A DNA stretch of 64,000 nucleotides from Flavobacteriales bacterium (GTDB taxonomy: Bacteria; Bacteroidota; Bacteroidia; Flavobacteriales_G; Salibacteraceae). The notes beneath the pieces are model-generated. The model saw only the letters and a program-made list of their open reading frames with translations. It did no database searches and was not told the origin of the DNA. Positions 37,901-44,444 of this stretch are shown in pieces. Position numbers and translations under genes: made by a program. The stretch covers positions 1 through 64,000 of the forward strand of contig JABMOM010000029.1 in assembly GCA_013204105.1 (NCBI GenBank). The letters are read 5' to 3'. Positions within the stretch are counted from its first letter, which is position 1, and each line of letters begins with the position of its first letter.

Positions 37901-38917
37901 GTATCGATTACAGATTCTGCCGGCTGTATGGCTTCAGAGAGTATCGCCTTGAGCAATTTAGGCGCCGCATCCCTGGCTACCTTCAGTACGACAAACAATT
38001 GCTCAAACGAAAACGTCGCCTACGCATATGTAGATGCCATCGGAAGCGGTCCGTTTACGTATGCTTGGAATGATGATCTGTCACAACAGAATGACACAGC
38101 TTTCAACCTGTACAATGGCACGTACGCCATTTCAGTGACGGATACCAATGGTTGCATTGCCGTCAGCACAATAGAGGTAACTTCCATATTTACCGCACCT
38201 TCTATTAGCCTGGGCAACAACGTTACAAGCTGCATTGGCGATGGGGTGATCCTCACGCCTGGAAATGGCTTCATCACGTACTTATGGAGCACGGGGTCTA
38301 CTTCACCTTCTATTACGGTAACCACTGGTCAATCCTATTCCGTAACTGTAAGTAACACCGTAGGATGCGCTGCGTACGATACCGTGCTTGTAAACTTTGT
38401 TGCTATTCCAGTTATTGATCTAGGAAACGACACGATTGTTTGTGTGGATGACATTGTTCCCGTGGTGACCTTGGATGCCGGTGAAGGATTCAACGACTAT
38501 CTATGGTCAACCAACGACACTACGCAGACGATTGATGTATTCAGTGGAGGTCTCTACAAAGTGAGTGTAAGCGACGTACCTGGCTGCGTAGGAAGCGATC
38601 AAGTAATCGTTGCATACGACACATGCATCAATGTGACCACTGAAGATCTGGCCAAAGGCGCCAGCGCATCCTTGCGCATTTACCCGAATCCGAACAGAGG
38701 AAGGTTTGTAATCGAAATGAATCATTTTGAAGCTGACAACTACGAAGTTCATGTAATGAATGCCGCGGGCCAACATGTATTCATGACAACGGTACGCACA
38801 GGTAGCAATGGCGTTTCCATCGCCGAGATAGACTTGTCTGAGACGCCGAGAGGCATCTATCTGATGACGGTTAAGGGTTCGGGAATACGGATGGATCAAC
38901 GCGTGATCATTCAATAA
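25994..38917 (+). CDS. giant SprB-repeat surface protein with T9SS sorting domain
   Basis: 4307 residues. Signal peptide 1-25 (ending GAFAQ); a MAM/jelly-roll-like domain (about 30-205); one SprB-type module; PKD/Ig-like domains (about 290-585); then a long array of SprB repeats of about 76 residues, about 45 recognisable modules in all and the most regular between residues 589 and about 3320. Each has a core like NVSCNGGNDGSATAS, then GGTPGYSYSWSSG, GTYTVTVTDANGC and ITEP, with one Cys near each end. The last third is more diverged and mixed with Ig-like parts (GNDTAICDTLFTLDAGS). It ends in a T9SS type A tail (LRIYPNPNRG ... RMDQRVIIQ). In F. johnsoniae, SprB is a cell-surface gliding adhesin; this protein is a good candidate for a similar adhesin, but SprB repeats also occur in other surface proteins. 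Confidence 0.93.
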   Translation: MARLLRYAIAAVLFTLGSIFNGAFAQCDSTYSNFQIEEIWEQQTFTLWNNVSGNDYDWIINSGGTPTNNSGPSAAYGGSYYIYTETSGTGTNEVGIMESECLAFPTNSAPYLSFRLHMYENVSATTAQSMGYLQVQVNTNPSGNSWSTLATYNTSSNSWLEKFVDLSAYAGSTIKLRFRAVTGTQGGFNQWYAYGDRALDNIVVSTGVNTTNVSCSGGSNGSAIAVGAFNGVGSTLYTYLWSTGGTTQSITGLSAGSYVCTITDTSSNSEVVSFSITEPTLPSPQNLSATSTSICETENEVVTLSIDFASGDYTYSTLTGDSSDLGSQNTAGTSQIFNIFDAPPFATGDATLTMYYRGDMEAAAEYVTTYSEYGTSLGASTAASGQCSGSYNSVSFTIDPDSINDWASDGVISLEGIPTGMTRYCNAGSGNYFSWNAYYTLSYPVAQSTPYWFTNSCDSVISNAVDSGYTVNVTPTTTTTYYVRFYDAGCSQWGTCDSVTVTVNGPPSVSISPTSPYYCGIPISITASGASFYSWSPGTGLNQTSGPTVIASPSVTSSYEVVGIDGNGCTDTAAFSVTVTTGPSASVTGTNVSCNGGSNGTASVTASGGTSAYTYLWSNGSTATSLSGLSAGTYTVTVDDGTTCNAVQSIVITEPNAISITIAGNNIGCSGFSTGSAFALVTGGTASYSYSWSNGSTSNVAFALAAGTYTLTVTDANSCTATQSVTITQPSSALSSSISSTTNVSCNGGNDGSATVTASGGTPSYGYAWSSGATTATASNLSAGTYIVTVSDANGCISVGVATITQPATAVSVSIGSPTNVTCNGGSNGSATASGSGGTGTITYAWSSGSTSATASSLSAGTYTVTATDANGCADTESVTITEPTAVTASLSVTNVLCNGGNNGSITATGSGGNGGAYSYVWSTGGTSGTVSGLSAGTYTVTITDNAGCTGTESTTITEPSVLIASTTLGNNVSCNGGNNGSATASASGGTTSYAYNWSSGSTSATASSLSAGTYTVTVTDANGCTDTETIIITEPATAVSASIGSPTNVSCNGGNDGAATASGSGGTPGYSYSWSSGATSAAASSLSAGTYTVTVTDANGCTDTETVIITEPATAVTASISLGSNVSCNGGSNGSATASATGGTAGYSYSWSSGSSTASVSGLAAGTYTVTVTDANGCTDAETITITEPSALIASTTLGSNVSCNGGNNGSASASASGGTPGYSYAWSSGSTVASASSLSAGTYTVTITDANGCTDTETITITEPSVLVASTTLGNNVSCNGGNDGSATASASGGTSTYSYSWSSGSTAAIASSLSAGTYTVTVTDANGCSDTETITITEPATAVTASIGSPTNVSCNGGNDGSATASGAGGTPGYSYSWSSGATAATATSLTAGTYTVTVTDANGCTDTETVTITEPATSVTASIGSPTNVSCNGGNNGSATASGSGGTPGYSYNWSSGATTATASSLTAGTFTVTVTDANGCTDTETVTITQPSVLVASTTLGSNASCNGGNDGSATASASGGTSPYGYSWSSGSTAASATGLSAGTYTVTVTDANGCDDTETITITEPAVLVASITLGSNVSCNGGNDGSATASAAGGTSPYSYSWSSGSTAASASSLSAGAYTVTITDANGCTDTETITITEPSTGVTASIGSPTNVSCNGGNDGSATASGSGGTPGYSYSWSSGATTAAASSLSAGTYTVTVTDANGCADTETVTITEPATSVTASIGSPTNVSCNGGSDGAATASGSGGTPGYSYNWSSGATTATASSLAAGTYTVTVTDANGCTDTETVTITQPSILVASTTLGSNTSCNGANDGSASASASGGTPGYSYNWSSGSTSSSATSLSAGTYTVTVTDANGCTDTETITITEPVVLVASTTLGSNVSCNGGNDGSATASASGGTSPFGYSWSSGSTTAGASSLSAGTYTVTVTDANGCTDTETITITEPATGVSASIGSPTNVSCNGGSDGSATASGTGGTSPYSYSWSSGSTSATASSLSAGMYTVTVTDANGCTDTETVTITEPATAVSASIALGSNVSCNGGSDGSATASGTGGTPGYTYSWSSGATSATAATLSAGTYTVTVTDANGCTDTENITITEPSVLIAATTLGNNVSCNGGNDGSASASASGGTSPYSYSWSSGSTTSSATSLSAGTYTVTVTDANGCTDIETITITEPAVLVASTTLGSNVSCNGGNDGSANASAAGGTSPYSYSWSSGSTSANATSLSAGTYTVTVTDANGCTDTETITITEPAILVAAIDSSSNISCFGLFDGVAYSSATGGTSPYSFAWSSGASTSTASGLGAGTFTVTVTDANGCTDTESVTISQPTLLVASASVDNNVSCNGGNDGQATASGSGGTPGYSYSWSSGATTSVASNLSAGNYTVTITDLSGCSDTASVTISEPTLLVASTALGNNVSCNGGNNGSATASVVGGTSPYSYSWSSGSTSTSATGLSAGTYTVTITDANGCTDTSNITITEPTLLMATGSGVNVSCNGAADGQASVAASGGTSPYTYLWSTGSTVSSATNLGPGTYGVTVTDANGCTATASVAITQPTVLIASIALDSNVSCNGGNDGSATASAAGGTSGYTYAWSSGASSSTASSLAAGTYTVTITDANGCTDTETITITEPTQLSTTSAVVNNVTCYAGTNGNASISASGATSPYSYAWSSGATTTNATNLAAGTYYVTVTDAMGCEAIDSVSVTEPDTLIATASMVNGVNCNGGNDGSVSVSTTGGTTAYGILWSTGSTSTTVTGLSAGTYTVTVTDANGCSDTSSAVVTQPDSLLASISLGSNVSCNGGNDGSATASATGGTSAYSFLWSTAATSASISGLTAGTYTVTVTDANNCTNVTSLVITEPASLAASAVSVNNVLCSGQSSGTVAGSALGGTNPYSFLWSTSDTTDTVSGLVAGTYTLTITDANGCTDTASATIIEPSAVSAQAIWIMDAACNGSSTGSAYAAATGGTTPYSYAWATGSTNDSIFNLSAGTYTVTITDANGCSDSDTVSIMEPAALTLNFALVDPLCNGSNDGSIASIVTGGTTPYNYSWSTSATSASLSGLSAGSYTLTVTDANGCTTALNGQLNNPTSVVASITSQNNSCFGDSTGLAVASGSGGAGNFSFTWSTGSTNDSIENAVAGTYTVTVTDSNGCFDAASVTLTQPTALAASISFIDSVACFGDSSGLAVAAATGGTSPYSYSWPASWTSSNDSILNVPVGVYTVTITDDNGCIDTAVAVIDQYPALVLTIDSSQDVTCFNGMDGYASVLASGGAGGYTYAWPNGSTSAANDSLSGGEHCVTVTDANGCSDTACVDLSELNPLPLVNIGNDTAICDTLFTLDAGSAVGYSWSTGATSQTIQIDSTDDYAVTITNAIGCQNSDTISVTFNPLISFDIVTDSTSCGGSTGAALVTNLTGGGGYTLLWSSGQLNTLNVSSLTYGAYSVTVNDANDCSAEQSFFIYDDTDLSFDLFGTDASCFGFSDGSAWAEVTSGTGPYTFDWSNGAVNDTIVNIPANTYVLTVTDSAGCILEDSIVIDQPENVLLSVVSTDATCGDSNGVAVVNVLPSANYSFAWNDPFAQTTDTASNLSASTYQVIVTASNGCQDSAFAIVSNDGAPSLAMAAMNESCEGSGDGYAAVSASSLSPLTYLWSDALGQTTDTAFNIGSGLYFVSVTDTSGCIAIDSISVGADGLNPVFTLGNDTSVCGSSITLYAPMGMSSYTWSTGATSDSIVVTATGQYWVNVTNASGCSSSDSIQVDLYNAITYTSAINNSSCSQNTGSIDITITAGNGGYTFLWNTGDTTALITGLGSGTYDVTIADSAGCSIEASFNVDNINAPAVSVDVTDANCNAAASGSAIATVTNGTAPFSYAWSNGGNGTNQSGLLAGNYDLTVTDDSGCVVTVPFDVLEPTAITISISGIQPDCGDSNGSALALVTNTQGPVVNYLWNDSAATPLPFVNNLPAGYYTVSITDSAGCMASESIALSNLGAASLATFSTTNNCSNENVAYAYVDAIGSGPFTYAWNDDLSQQNDTAFNLYNGTYAISVTDTNGCIAVSTIEVTSIFTAPSISLGNNVTSCIGDGVILTPGNGFITYLWSTGSTSPSITVTTGQSYSVTVSNTVGCAAYDTVLVNFVAIPVIDLGNDTIVCVDDIVPVVTLDAGEGFNDYLWSTNDTTQTIDVFSGGLYKVSVSDVPGCVGSDQVIVAYDTCINVTTEDLAKGASASLRIYPNPNRGRFVIEMNHFEADNYEVHVMNAAGQHVFMTTVRTGSNGVSIAEIDLSETPRGIYLMTVKGSGIRMDQRVIIQ
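29102..32773 (+). repeat. four tandem 918-bp blocks inside the giant gene
   Basis: Sixteen repeat modules (residues 1037-2260) fall into four blocks starting at 29102, 30020, 30938 and 31856, each exactly 918 bp (306 residues). Every block has the order A-A-B-B. A modules (77 residues) begin like ATAVTASIGSPTNVSC; B modules (76 residues) begin like SVLVASTTLGSNVSC. The second A of blocks 1 and 4 is a variant (ASISLGSN, ASIALGSN). In blocks 2 and 3 the second A module ends in TITQP instead of TITEP. Confidence 0.9.
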
Positions 38918-38935
38918 GGAACGACGAACAAAACC

Positions 38936-38963
38936 AAAAGGCTGGACTTTGTCCAGCCTTTTT
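38936..38963. terminator. bidirectional terminator between the giant gene and tamB
   Basis: Perfect 11-base stem AAAGGCTGGAC / GTCCAGCCTTT around TTT, with T runs on both strands (plus 38959-38963; minus seen as A at 38936-38939). It serves both convergent genes. Its right end touches the stop codon of the TamB-like gene. Confidence 0.88.
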
Positions 38964-41900
38964 CATTTGGTAATATCGCGTCGTTTGTCTTTCTTAAAAA
39001 AGTCATGGAGAAAGGAATCGAATTCCCTTCGATAGAAAACACCCACTCCTTGCGTATAAGGAGACTGGTTCAAGTTAGTTGGGTTGTAGTTATTCGCCTC
39101 ATTGTACACACGAGCCCGTAATGACTTATTGATCCTGTACTCAATATTGAATTCACCTGCGACGTTGTTCGCGTCTTGAGATGAACCATTATTGCCCTGC
39201 ACACTGCCGTTGACTTCCACCAAGACCTTATCATTGAACAGTTCGGTAGAGAGATTCACCTCCGTCTGATTGGCCGCATTTTCATCTCCCGGGCGATAGT
39301 TGACCCCGAAGTCAATGTTTTCAAAGTATTGCGATACCCAATTACTAAATTGATTGCTCATCATTTCGTAAGTGGTGGTTTGACCTGCAACGCCCAAGGC
39401 GGAAACTCCACTGCCTTGCGCAAAGAAGTGGTTGGTCAGCAAAAGCGCAAACGCCTGTTCATTCATGTCCTGCTTGCTGGTCGTTCTTACATCCAAGAGT
39501 TGATTCGCAATATCTGTTTCTGGTAAGCTTGGGAGGTCGACATCAAAGGATATATCTGGTTCGAATAGTTTTCCTTCCATCATCAATTTGACATCCACCG
39601 GCATCCTTCGCTTGTACACTTCTGACGTATCACCGACTGATGCGGTCAAATTGATCGGAGCAGCCCTCAGGTTATAATTTGCCGTGAGATCAACGTTCGC
39701 ATCCAAGGGTGAACCAGACCATGATATCTTACTCCCAGGCAATACGGTGAAGCGCTTATTTACAACGTTCTGCAGTGTGAAGAGATAATCTCCACCTGTC
39801 ATTGTATAATCTCCGTACATGTTGAAGGTGCCTCGGTTATCTATCCGCATGAGCATGTCTCCATTTCCTCGGACCTTGATGATGTCACCGATTTTCTCAT
39901 CGAAGATGATCTGTATCTCAGCATCGTCGTTTACGGCCAATTGAAAATCAAGGTTGAGGCTATTCCTTTCTTCCTCCAAGGTCACCGCTTCGGTTATGCG
40001 CCTTTTGTTCTTCTCTTTGGGTTGAACGAAACGGATATAATCGATCGAGCCCACTTCGCCTCCATCATCGAGGGGTATTGAAAGCTTAGTGTCTTTGTTG
40101 GTGAATGCATCCACCGCAATCTCAGTAAAACCTGGAACTCCGCTGACGGTCACATCCCCAGTAATGTTTGCCGTTCCATAATAATCCTCATTGTCCATGA
40201 TCGTCGTATTCAAAGCCATGAAATTCTCGGCACTCAAGAATATTTCGTAATTCAGGTTTCTAAACTGCTCATGATAGACCGAAGCATTCAGTCTAGCAAC
40301 GCTTCCTTTAGGGTCCAGCACCTTTATCCAGTCTGCCGTGATCATATCATCATCAATGCTAACAATGGCCTCAGGAACTTGATAATAAGTCTTCAGGTAG
40401 TCGACCTGCACCGCGCCATCTTTTAGCTTCATCGCACCGACGAGCTTCGGTGCGTCAATGTTTCCTGTTACACTGACCGAGCCATTGATCACGCCCTCCA
40501 AATGTTGCGCATAATTGCTGACAAATGGTTCAATGATCGAGGCACGAAACTCATTCAAAGCCACCTCGAGCTCCAATTGATCCTTATCCCGTAAAGGATA
40601 GTATTCCCCCATCACACGAACATTCCGTTGCTCCTTATAGCTCAGTTCCAAATTGAGTTCGACCGCATTGCGTTCCGAATCATAACGAGAGTCACCCGTA
40701 ATGTTGCCAATTTCAAAATTATCGACCACAAGTGAATCGATCGAAAGATCGGTCTCTGCCACGATGGACTCTTGGAGTTTATAGACGTTGACCTCCCCAT
40801 TGAAATACCCTTGGACATCATTGCTTACCAGTCCAAACCGACTGATGTATTCCAAATTGAAGTGGTGGACATCAAAATAGAGGTCAGCATCCTTTCGTGC
40901 GGAGACCTCGCCATTACACGTGATTTGCCCCAATCCACTTTGAATGTCAAGGTTCTGGATCAAGAGTCGCGTGCTGTCTGACCGTAGTATCGCTTGTTGC
41001 TCAGAGATCCACGTAGCATCGGCAATGCGAGCATAAAACTGATTCAACTCTAGATTTAATGGGAATTCATCCGAGCGATAAGCTAGCAAACTGATCGCTC
41101 CACTATCAGATCGAGAAGTGTGATTGTCCCAATCGATTTCACTTAGCAAAGTGTCACTGTACAACACCGATTGAGAGCTGAGATTCTCGAGGAAGAAACT
41201 ATTGGTCAAGGCCAAGGTGCTTGCGCGCACATCAAATCGAAGCCCTTTCCCATCAGGAGACACAACAGCCGTCTGGCCGCTCATCGCCAAGTCCCCATGC
41301 CTCCAAGAAATCGTGTCTAGATGCACATCCATGAAGGCATCTCTGGTGCGCAGACTGCCCGTGATGTGCACTTGTCCATCCAAGTGGAAGTCGGGCGCGA
41401 TGAACTTCTCCAATTGTCGACTGTCATAAATCAAGAGATCGTAATCTACAACTTGCGAGGTATCAACTTTACCTAGTTCTATTCCAGCAACGGCGGCAGG
41501 AGCATATTCCTGAGCGATCAGCAAAAAGGCATATGGCAGATCGAATAAACTGGTCTTTCCATTGAAACGAGCCCGTCCAACATCGCTCACCAACTCAATC
41601 CGATGACCTTCGTCCAACAGCTCATCAATCAATAAAACACTATCCAGTTTTATCTCCTGATCCTTAGAGGAATAAGTAAAATCACGAATCGATAAAGTAC
41701 CATGAAGGTTGCTTTTGTTCAAGCCCAGCATATTCAAAGCCATTCTCCCGGAAACCACGCCGAACGTATCTTCTGGAACAAGGCCCAACGGTCCTAGTCT
41801 CAATTGGGTGACCCTACTTACGCAATTCACAATGGGCACCTCGGGCTTTGCGTCGATCTTTCCGACGAAATCAAACGCTGCATTTGGGTCTGCCATGGAA

Positions 41901-43399
41901 AGACTCCCTTCGAAAACCTGCTTCAGTACAGACCCGTCCACAGTGATGTTTTGGAAGGAATAACCGTTGAAATCAAAACGATCAACACGACCTTCAGCCT
42001 TGATTTTCATCGTTTTAACGTCAGTGCCGACTCCTGAAGCCTTTATATCCAGCGCCGTCAATCCAAACAATGGATCATCCAGCGTTCTCCTCAAGTCAAA
42101 CGACTTGGTCTTAAGTTCTCCCGAATATGCAAGTTGATCTCCACCCGTCTTGATATTCATATCGGCGTCCAAATTTCCTAGCGCCGTTTTGAGCTGACCA
42201 AATGCCACAAAATCACTGATGAAGCCCATAAACTTTCCACGAAATTCGATCGTCCCAAGCCTGTCTAATTCTTCCGGTAAAGCATACATCTGCAATCCGC
42301 TCGGAGTCGGAATCCGCAGGCGCTCGATGTCCGTTGCTTGCACTTCTAGATGATCGATATCCGCATTGATGTTGAATTCATCCATGTAAGGCAGCCCTCT
42401 TAACCTAAGCTTTCCAGAGAGAAAGCCGTGATCGGCAAACTGCAATGAATCGATTTCGCCTCGCAGGTCACTCAAGGTACCCCATGCCCTACCCTTGAAT
42501 TGCATGGGTGCAAGCATGTTCCGTGCATTCTCACTGAAAAAGCCTACGTCGTAATAATGGATGCGCGCCTTTGACAGAGATGCCTCGAGGCGTACATCAG
42601 TGAAAAATGACTGAAAGGAGTGAAAATCCTCAAAATACATTGCGTAACTACCTTCTAAAACGGAGAGGTTGGTGACCACTTGCAAGTCACTACACTCAAC
42701 CCTGTCGGTCGCGAAGACAACCTTGGAGTTAAGACATCTCACACGAAAACCGCTTTGCTCCGCGAGGTGCAATCCATGGATTGAAGCTTGAATGGAATCG
42801 CCTATTTCTATATCGCTGATGCGGCCAGACACAGCCCGCAGCGCAATGTGTCTGAAATCTACCGTATTGCCTCCGATTGGTAGTCTCCGGTAATCATTAT
42901 AATCAAATCGCATTCCGTCCAACAAGAGGTTATCGCAAGCTACTCCAAAGGTGACGCGAGCGCTGTCCGGGGTATCCTTTTTAAAGGCATCGATCAAGAA
43001 TTGCATGTTGGTCACTGAGTCGCCTTCCGAGATATAAAGGTTGTAGTATGGATGCACCAAAATCACTTCATCCAACGCCACGTAGTTCGAATCCCTGTCA
43101 AATCGAGTCAAGTCGATCTTCAAGGCCTCAACGTACAGGAGCGTATCCTGCTGCTGATCTCGAATCAGCAATTCATCCAAGCGTAGTGTCCGAAACGGTT
43201 CGATGTACACCCCTCCCAAACGGAGTTCAGTATGCAATGCTTCACTGCCATATTGAACCGCCTTTTGCACCACGAAGTTTTGGACAGAAGGTATCAGAAG
43301 TAGCAGGGCTACTATGATTGGAATCATCAGCAACATAGCGATTAACATCGCCAAGAGCCTCAGTACCTTTTTGGTAGTTTTGTACCGCTGTTTATTCAC
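38963..43399 (-). CDS. TamB/DUF490-type translocation and assembly protein
   Basis: About 1,480 residues. An N-terminal membrane anchor (LLAMLIAMLLMIPIIVALLLL) is followed by a very long beta-rich periplasmic region and a C-terminal DUF490 domain (GDMLMRIDNRGTFNMYGDY ... SWSGSPLDANVDLTANYNLR). TamB proteins bridge inner and outer membrane and take part in outer-membrane protein insertion or lipid transport. The start is uncertain: the frame runs up to a GTG at 43444, but a -7 box (43414-43421) indicates transcription beginning near 43409, which leaves TTG 43408, GTG 43399 or ATG 43348; I chose GTG 43399 (MNKQRYKTTKK). Divergent from tsaD. Confidence 0.85.
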   Translation of the reverse strand: MNKQRYKTTKKVLRLLAMLIAMLLMIPIIVALLLLIPSVQNFVVQKAVQYGSEALHTELRLGGVYIEPFRTLRLDELLIRDQQQDTLLYVEALKIDLTRFDRDSNYVALDEVILVHPYYNLYISEGDSVTNMQFLIDAFKKDTPDSARVTFGVACDNLLLDGMRFDYNDYRRLPIGGNTVDFRHIALRAVSGRISDIEIGDSIQASIHGLHLAEQSGFRVRCLNSKVVFATDRVECSDLQVVTNLSVLEGSYAMYFEDFHSFQSFFTDVRLEASLSKARIHYYDVGFFSENARNMLAPMQFKGRAWGTLSDLRGEIDSLQFADHGFLSGKLRLRGLPYMDEFNINADIDHLEVQATDIERLRIPTPSGLQMYALPEELDRLGTIEFRGKFMGFISDFVAFGQLKTALGNLDADMNIKTGGDQLAYSGELKTKSFDLRRTLDDPLFGLTALDIKASGVGTDVKTMKIKAEGRVDRFDFNGYSFQNITVDGSVLKQVFEGSLSMADPNAAFDFVGKIDAKPEVPIVNCVSRVTQLRLGPLGLVPEDTFGVVSGRMALNMLGLNKSNLHGTLSIRDFTYSSKDQEIKLDSVLLIDELLDEGHRIELVSDVGRARFNGKTSLFDLPYAFLLIAQEYAPAAVAGIELGKVDTSQVVDYDLLIYDSRQLEKFIAPDFHLDGQVHITGSLRTRDAFMDVHLDTISWRHGDLAMSGQTAVVSPDGKGLRFDVRASTLALTNSFFLENLSSQSVLYSDTLLSEIDWDNHTSRSDSGAISLLAYRSDEFPLNLELNQFYARIADATWISEQQAILRSDSTRLLIQNLDIQSGLGQITCNGEVSARKDADLYFDVHHFNLEYISRFGLVSNDVQGYFNGEVNVYKLQESIVAETDLSIDSLVVDNFEIGNITGDSRYDSERNAVELNLELSYKEQRNVRVMGEYYPLRDKDQLELEVALNEFRASIIEPFVSNYAQHLEGVINGSVSVTGNIDAPKLVGAMKLKDGAVQVDYLKTYYQVPEAIVSIDDDMITADWIKVLDPKGSVARLNASVYHEQFRNLNYEIFLSAENFMALNTTIMDNEDYYGTANITGDVTVSGVPGFTEIAVDAFTNKDTKLSIPLDDGGEVGSIDYIRFVQPKEKNKRRITEAVTLEEERNSLNLDFQLAVNDDAEIQIIFDEKIGDIIKVRGNGDMLMRIDNRGTFNMYGDYTMTGGDYLFTLQNVVNKRFTVLPGSKISWSGSPLDANVDLTANYNLRAAPINLTASVGDTSEVYKRRMPVDVKLMMEGKLFEPDISFDVDLPSLPETDIANQLLDVRTTSKQDMNEQAFALLLTNHFFAQGSGVSALGVAGQTTTYEMMSNQFSNWVSQYFENIDFGVNYRPGDENAANQTEVNLSTELFNDKVLVEVNGSVQGNNGSSQDANNVAGEFNIEYRINKSLRARVYNEANNYNPTNLNQSPYTQGVGVFYRREFDSFLHDFFKKDKRRDITK
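43375..43382 (+). promoter_or_regulatory. -7 box of the tsaD promoter
   Basis: TAGTTTTG, a perfect TAnnTTTG match, 48 bases before the TTG start of tsaD and inside the 5' coding part of the divergent TamB-like gene. Confidence 0.5.
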
Positions 43400-43413
43400 T
43401 TCCGTCAAGGGAT

Positions 43414-43421
43414 CAAAATTA
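43414..43421 (-). promoter_or_regulatory. -7 box of the tamB promoter
   Basis: On the minus strand TAATTTTG (plus CAAAATTA) is a perfect TAnnTTTG match. It lies between the tsaD promoter and the tsaD start codon, so transcripts from the two promoters would overlap at their 5' ends. Confidence 0.5.
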
Positions 43422-43430
43422 CGCGAAAGC

Positions 43431-44444
43431 TTGGAGCACATCACGATACTCGGTATTGAGTCCTCATGCGATGAAACGTCTGCATCCGTGCTACGCGATC
43501 GTCAGGTCTTGAGCAATTACATTGCCAACCAAGATGTGCACGAACAGTACGGAGGAGTTGTACCTGAACTCGCCTCGCGCGCTCATCAGAGCAACATTGT
43601 ACCGGTGATCGATCGGGCCCTCAAGGATGCGGGTATTGCCCTCGAAGAGATCGATGCGATAGCCTATACCGTAGGCCCGGGATTGATCGGCGCCCTGATG
43701 GTTGGGAGCAGCTTTGCCAAGGGGCTTTCAATCAGCACTGGCAAACCATTGATTGAAGCGCATCATATGCAATCACACGTGCTCGCGCATTTCATTCAAT
43801 CGCCCGAACAACACGAGCCTCCTCTTCCCTTCCTTTGTTTGACGGTGAGTGGAGGTCATACTCAGATAGTGCAGGTTGACAATCCTCTGGAACAATCCGT
43901 TATCGGGAGAACACTTGATGATGCCGCCGGCGAAGCATTTGACAAAGCCGCCAAAATACTAGGACTTCCTTACCCCGGCGGGCCGTTGATCGATAAGCAT
44001 GCACAAGGTGGAGATCCGCATCGATTTGTTTTTCCAATCTCAGACATTCCATCCTTGGACTACAGTTTTAGCGGACTGAAGACAGCTGTTCTCTACTTCG
44101 TGCGCGACCACATGAAGAAAGATCCAGCTTTTATAGAAGAGAACCTCTCCGACATTTGCGCATCGGTCCAGCATACTATTGTTGAAACCTTGCTCCAAAA
44201 ACTGCGCACTGCGATGGAACGAACGGGCATTCGACACATCGGGATTGCTGGTGGCGTCTCCGCCAATAGTTTATTAAGGCATCGTTTGTTGGAATTTGAA
44301 GCCGAGGGGTGTGTGGTATACCTTCCTAAGTTCGAGTTTTGTACAGACAATGCGGCGATGATCGCAACCTATGGACACTACAAGTACATTCAACAAGCAT
44401 TTGGCTCCCTTGCCACTGCTCCGAAAGCGCGCATGCCTTACTAG
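43431..44444 (+). CDS. tsaD: tRNA N6-adenosine threonylcarbamoyltransferase TsaD
   Basis: Transfers threonylcarbamoyl to A37 of ANN-decoding tRNAs. Signatures: ILGIESSCDETSASVL at the N-terminus, the metal ligands in HHMQSH, LTVSGGHTQI, GEAFDKAAKILGLPYPGG, FSGLKTAV and FCTDNAAMIA. The open frame reaches an ATG at 43314, but the extra 39 residues read through tamB DNA and do not look like TsaD; the TTG at 43431 gives MEHITILGIESSCDE, the family N-terminus. The outer-membrane-type gene that follows overlaps the end. Confidence 0.95.
   Translation: MEHITILGIESSCDETSASVLRDRQVLSNYIANQDVHEQYGGVVPELASRAHQSNIVPVIDRALKDAGIALEEIDAIAYTVGPGLIGALMVGSSFAKGLSISTGKPLIEAHHMQSHVLAHFIQSPEQHEPPLPFLCLTVSGGHTQIVQVDNPLEQSVIGRTLDDAAGEAFDKAAKILGLPYPGGPLIDKHAQGGDPHRFVFPISDIPSLDYSFSGLKTAVLYFVRDHMKKDPAFIEENLSDICASVQHTIVETLLQKLRTAMERTGIRHIGIAGGVSANSLLRHRLLEFEAEGCVVYLPKFEFCTDNAAMIATYGHYKYIQQAFGSLATAPKARMPY

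Noticed and set aside
43314-43430. ATG start of tsaD at 43314
   Set aside because: The added 39 residues read tamB DNA antisense and would lie upstream of the promoter box; the family N-terminus begins at 43431.
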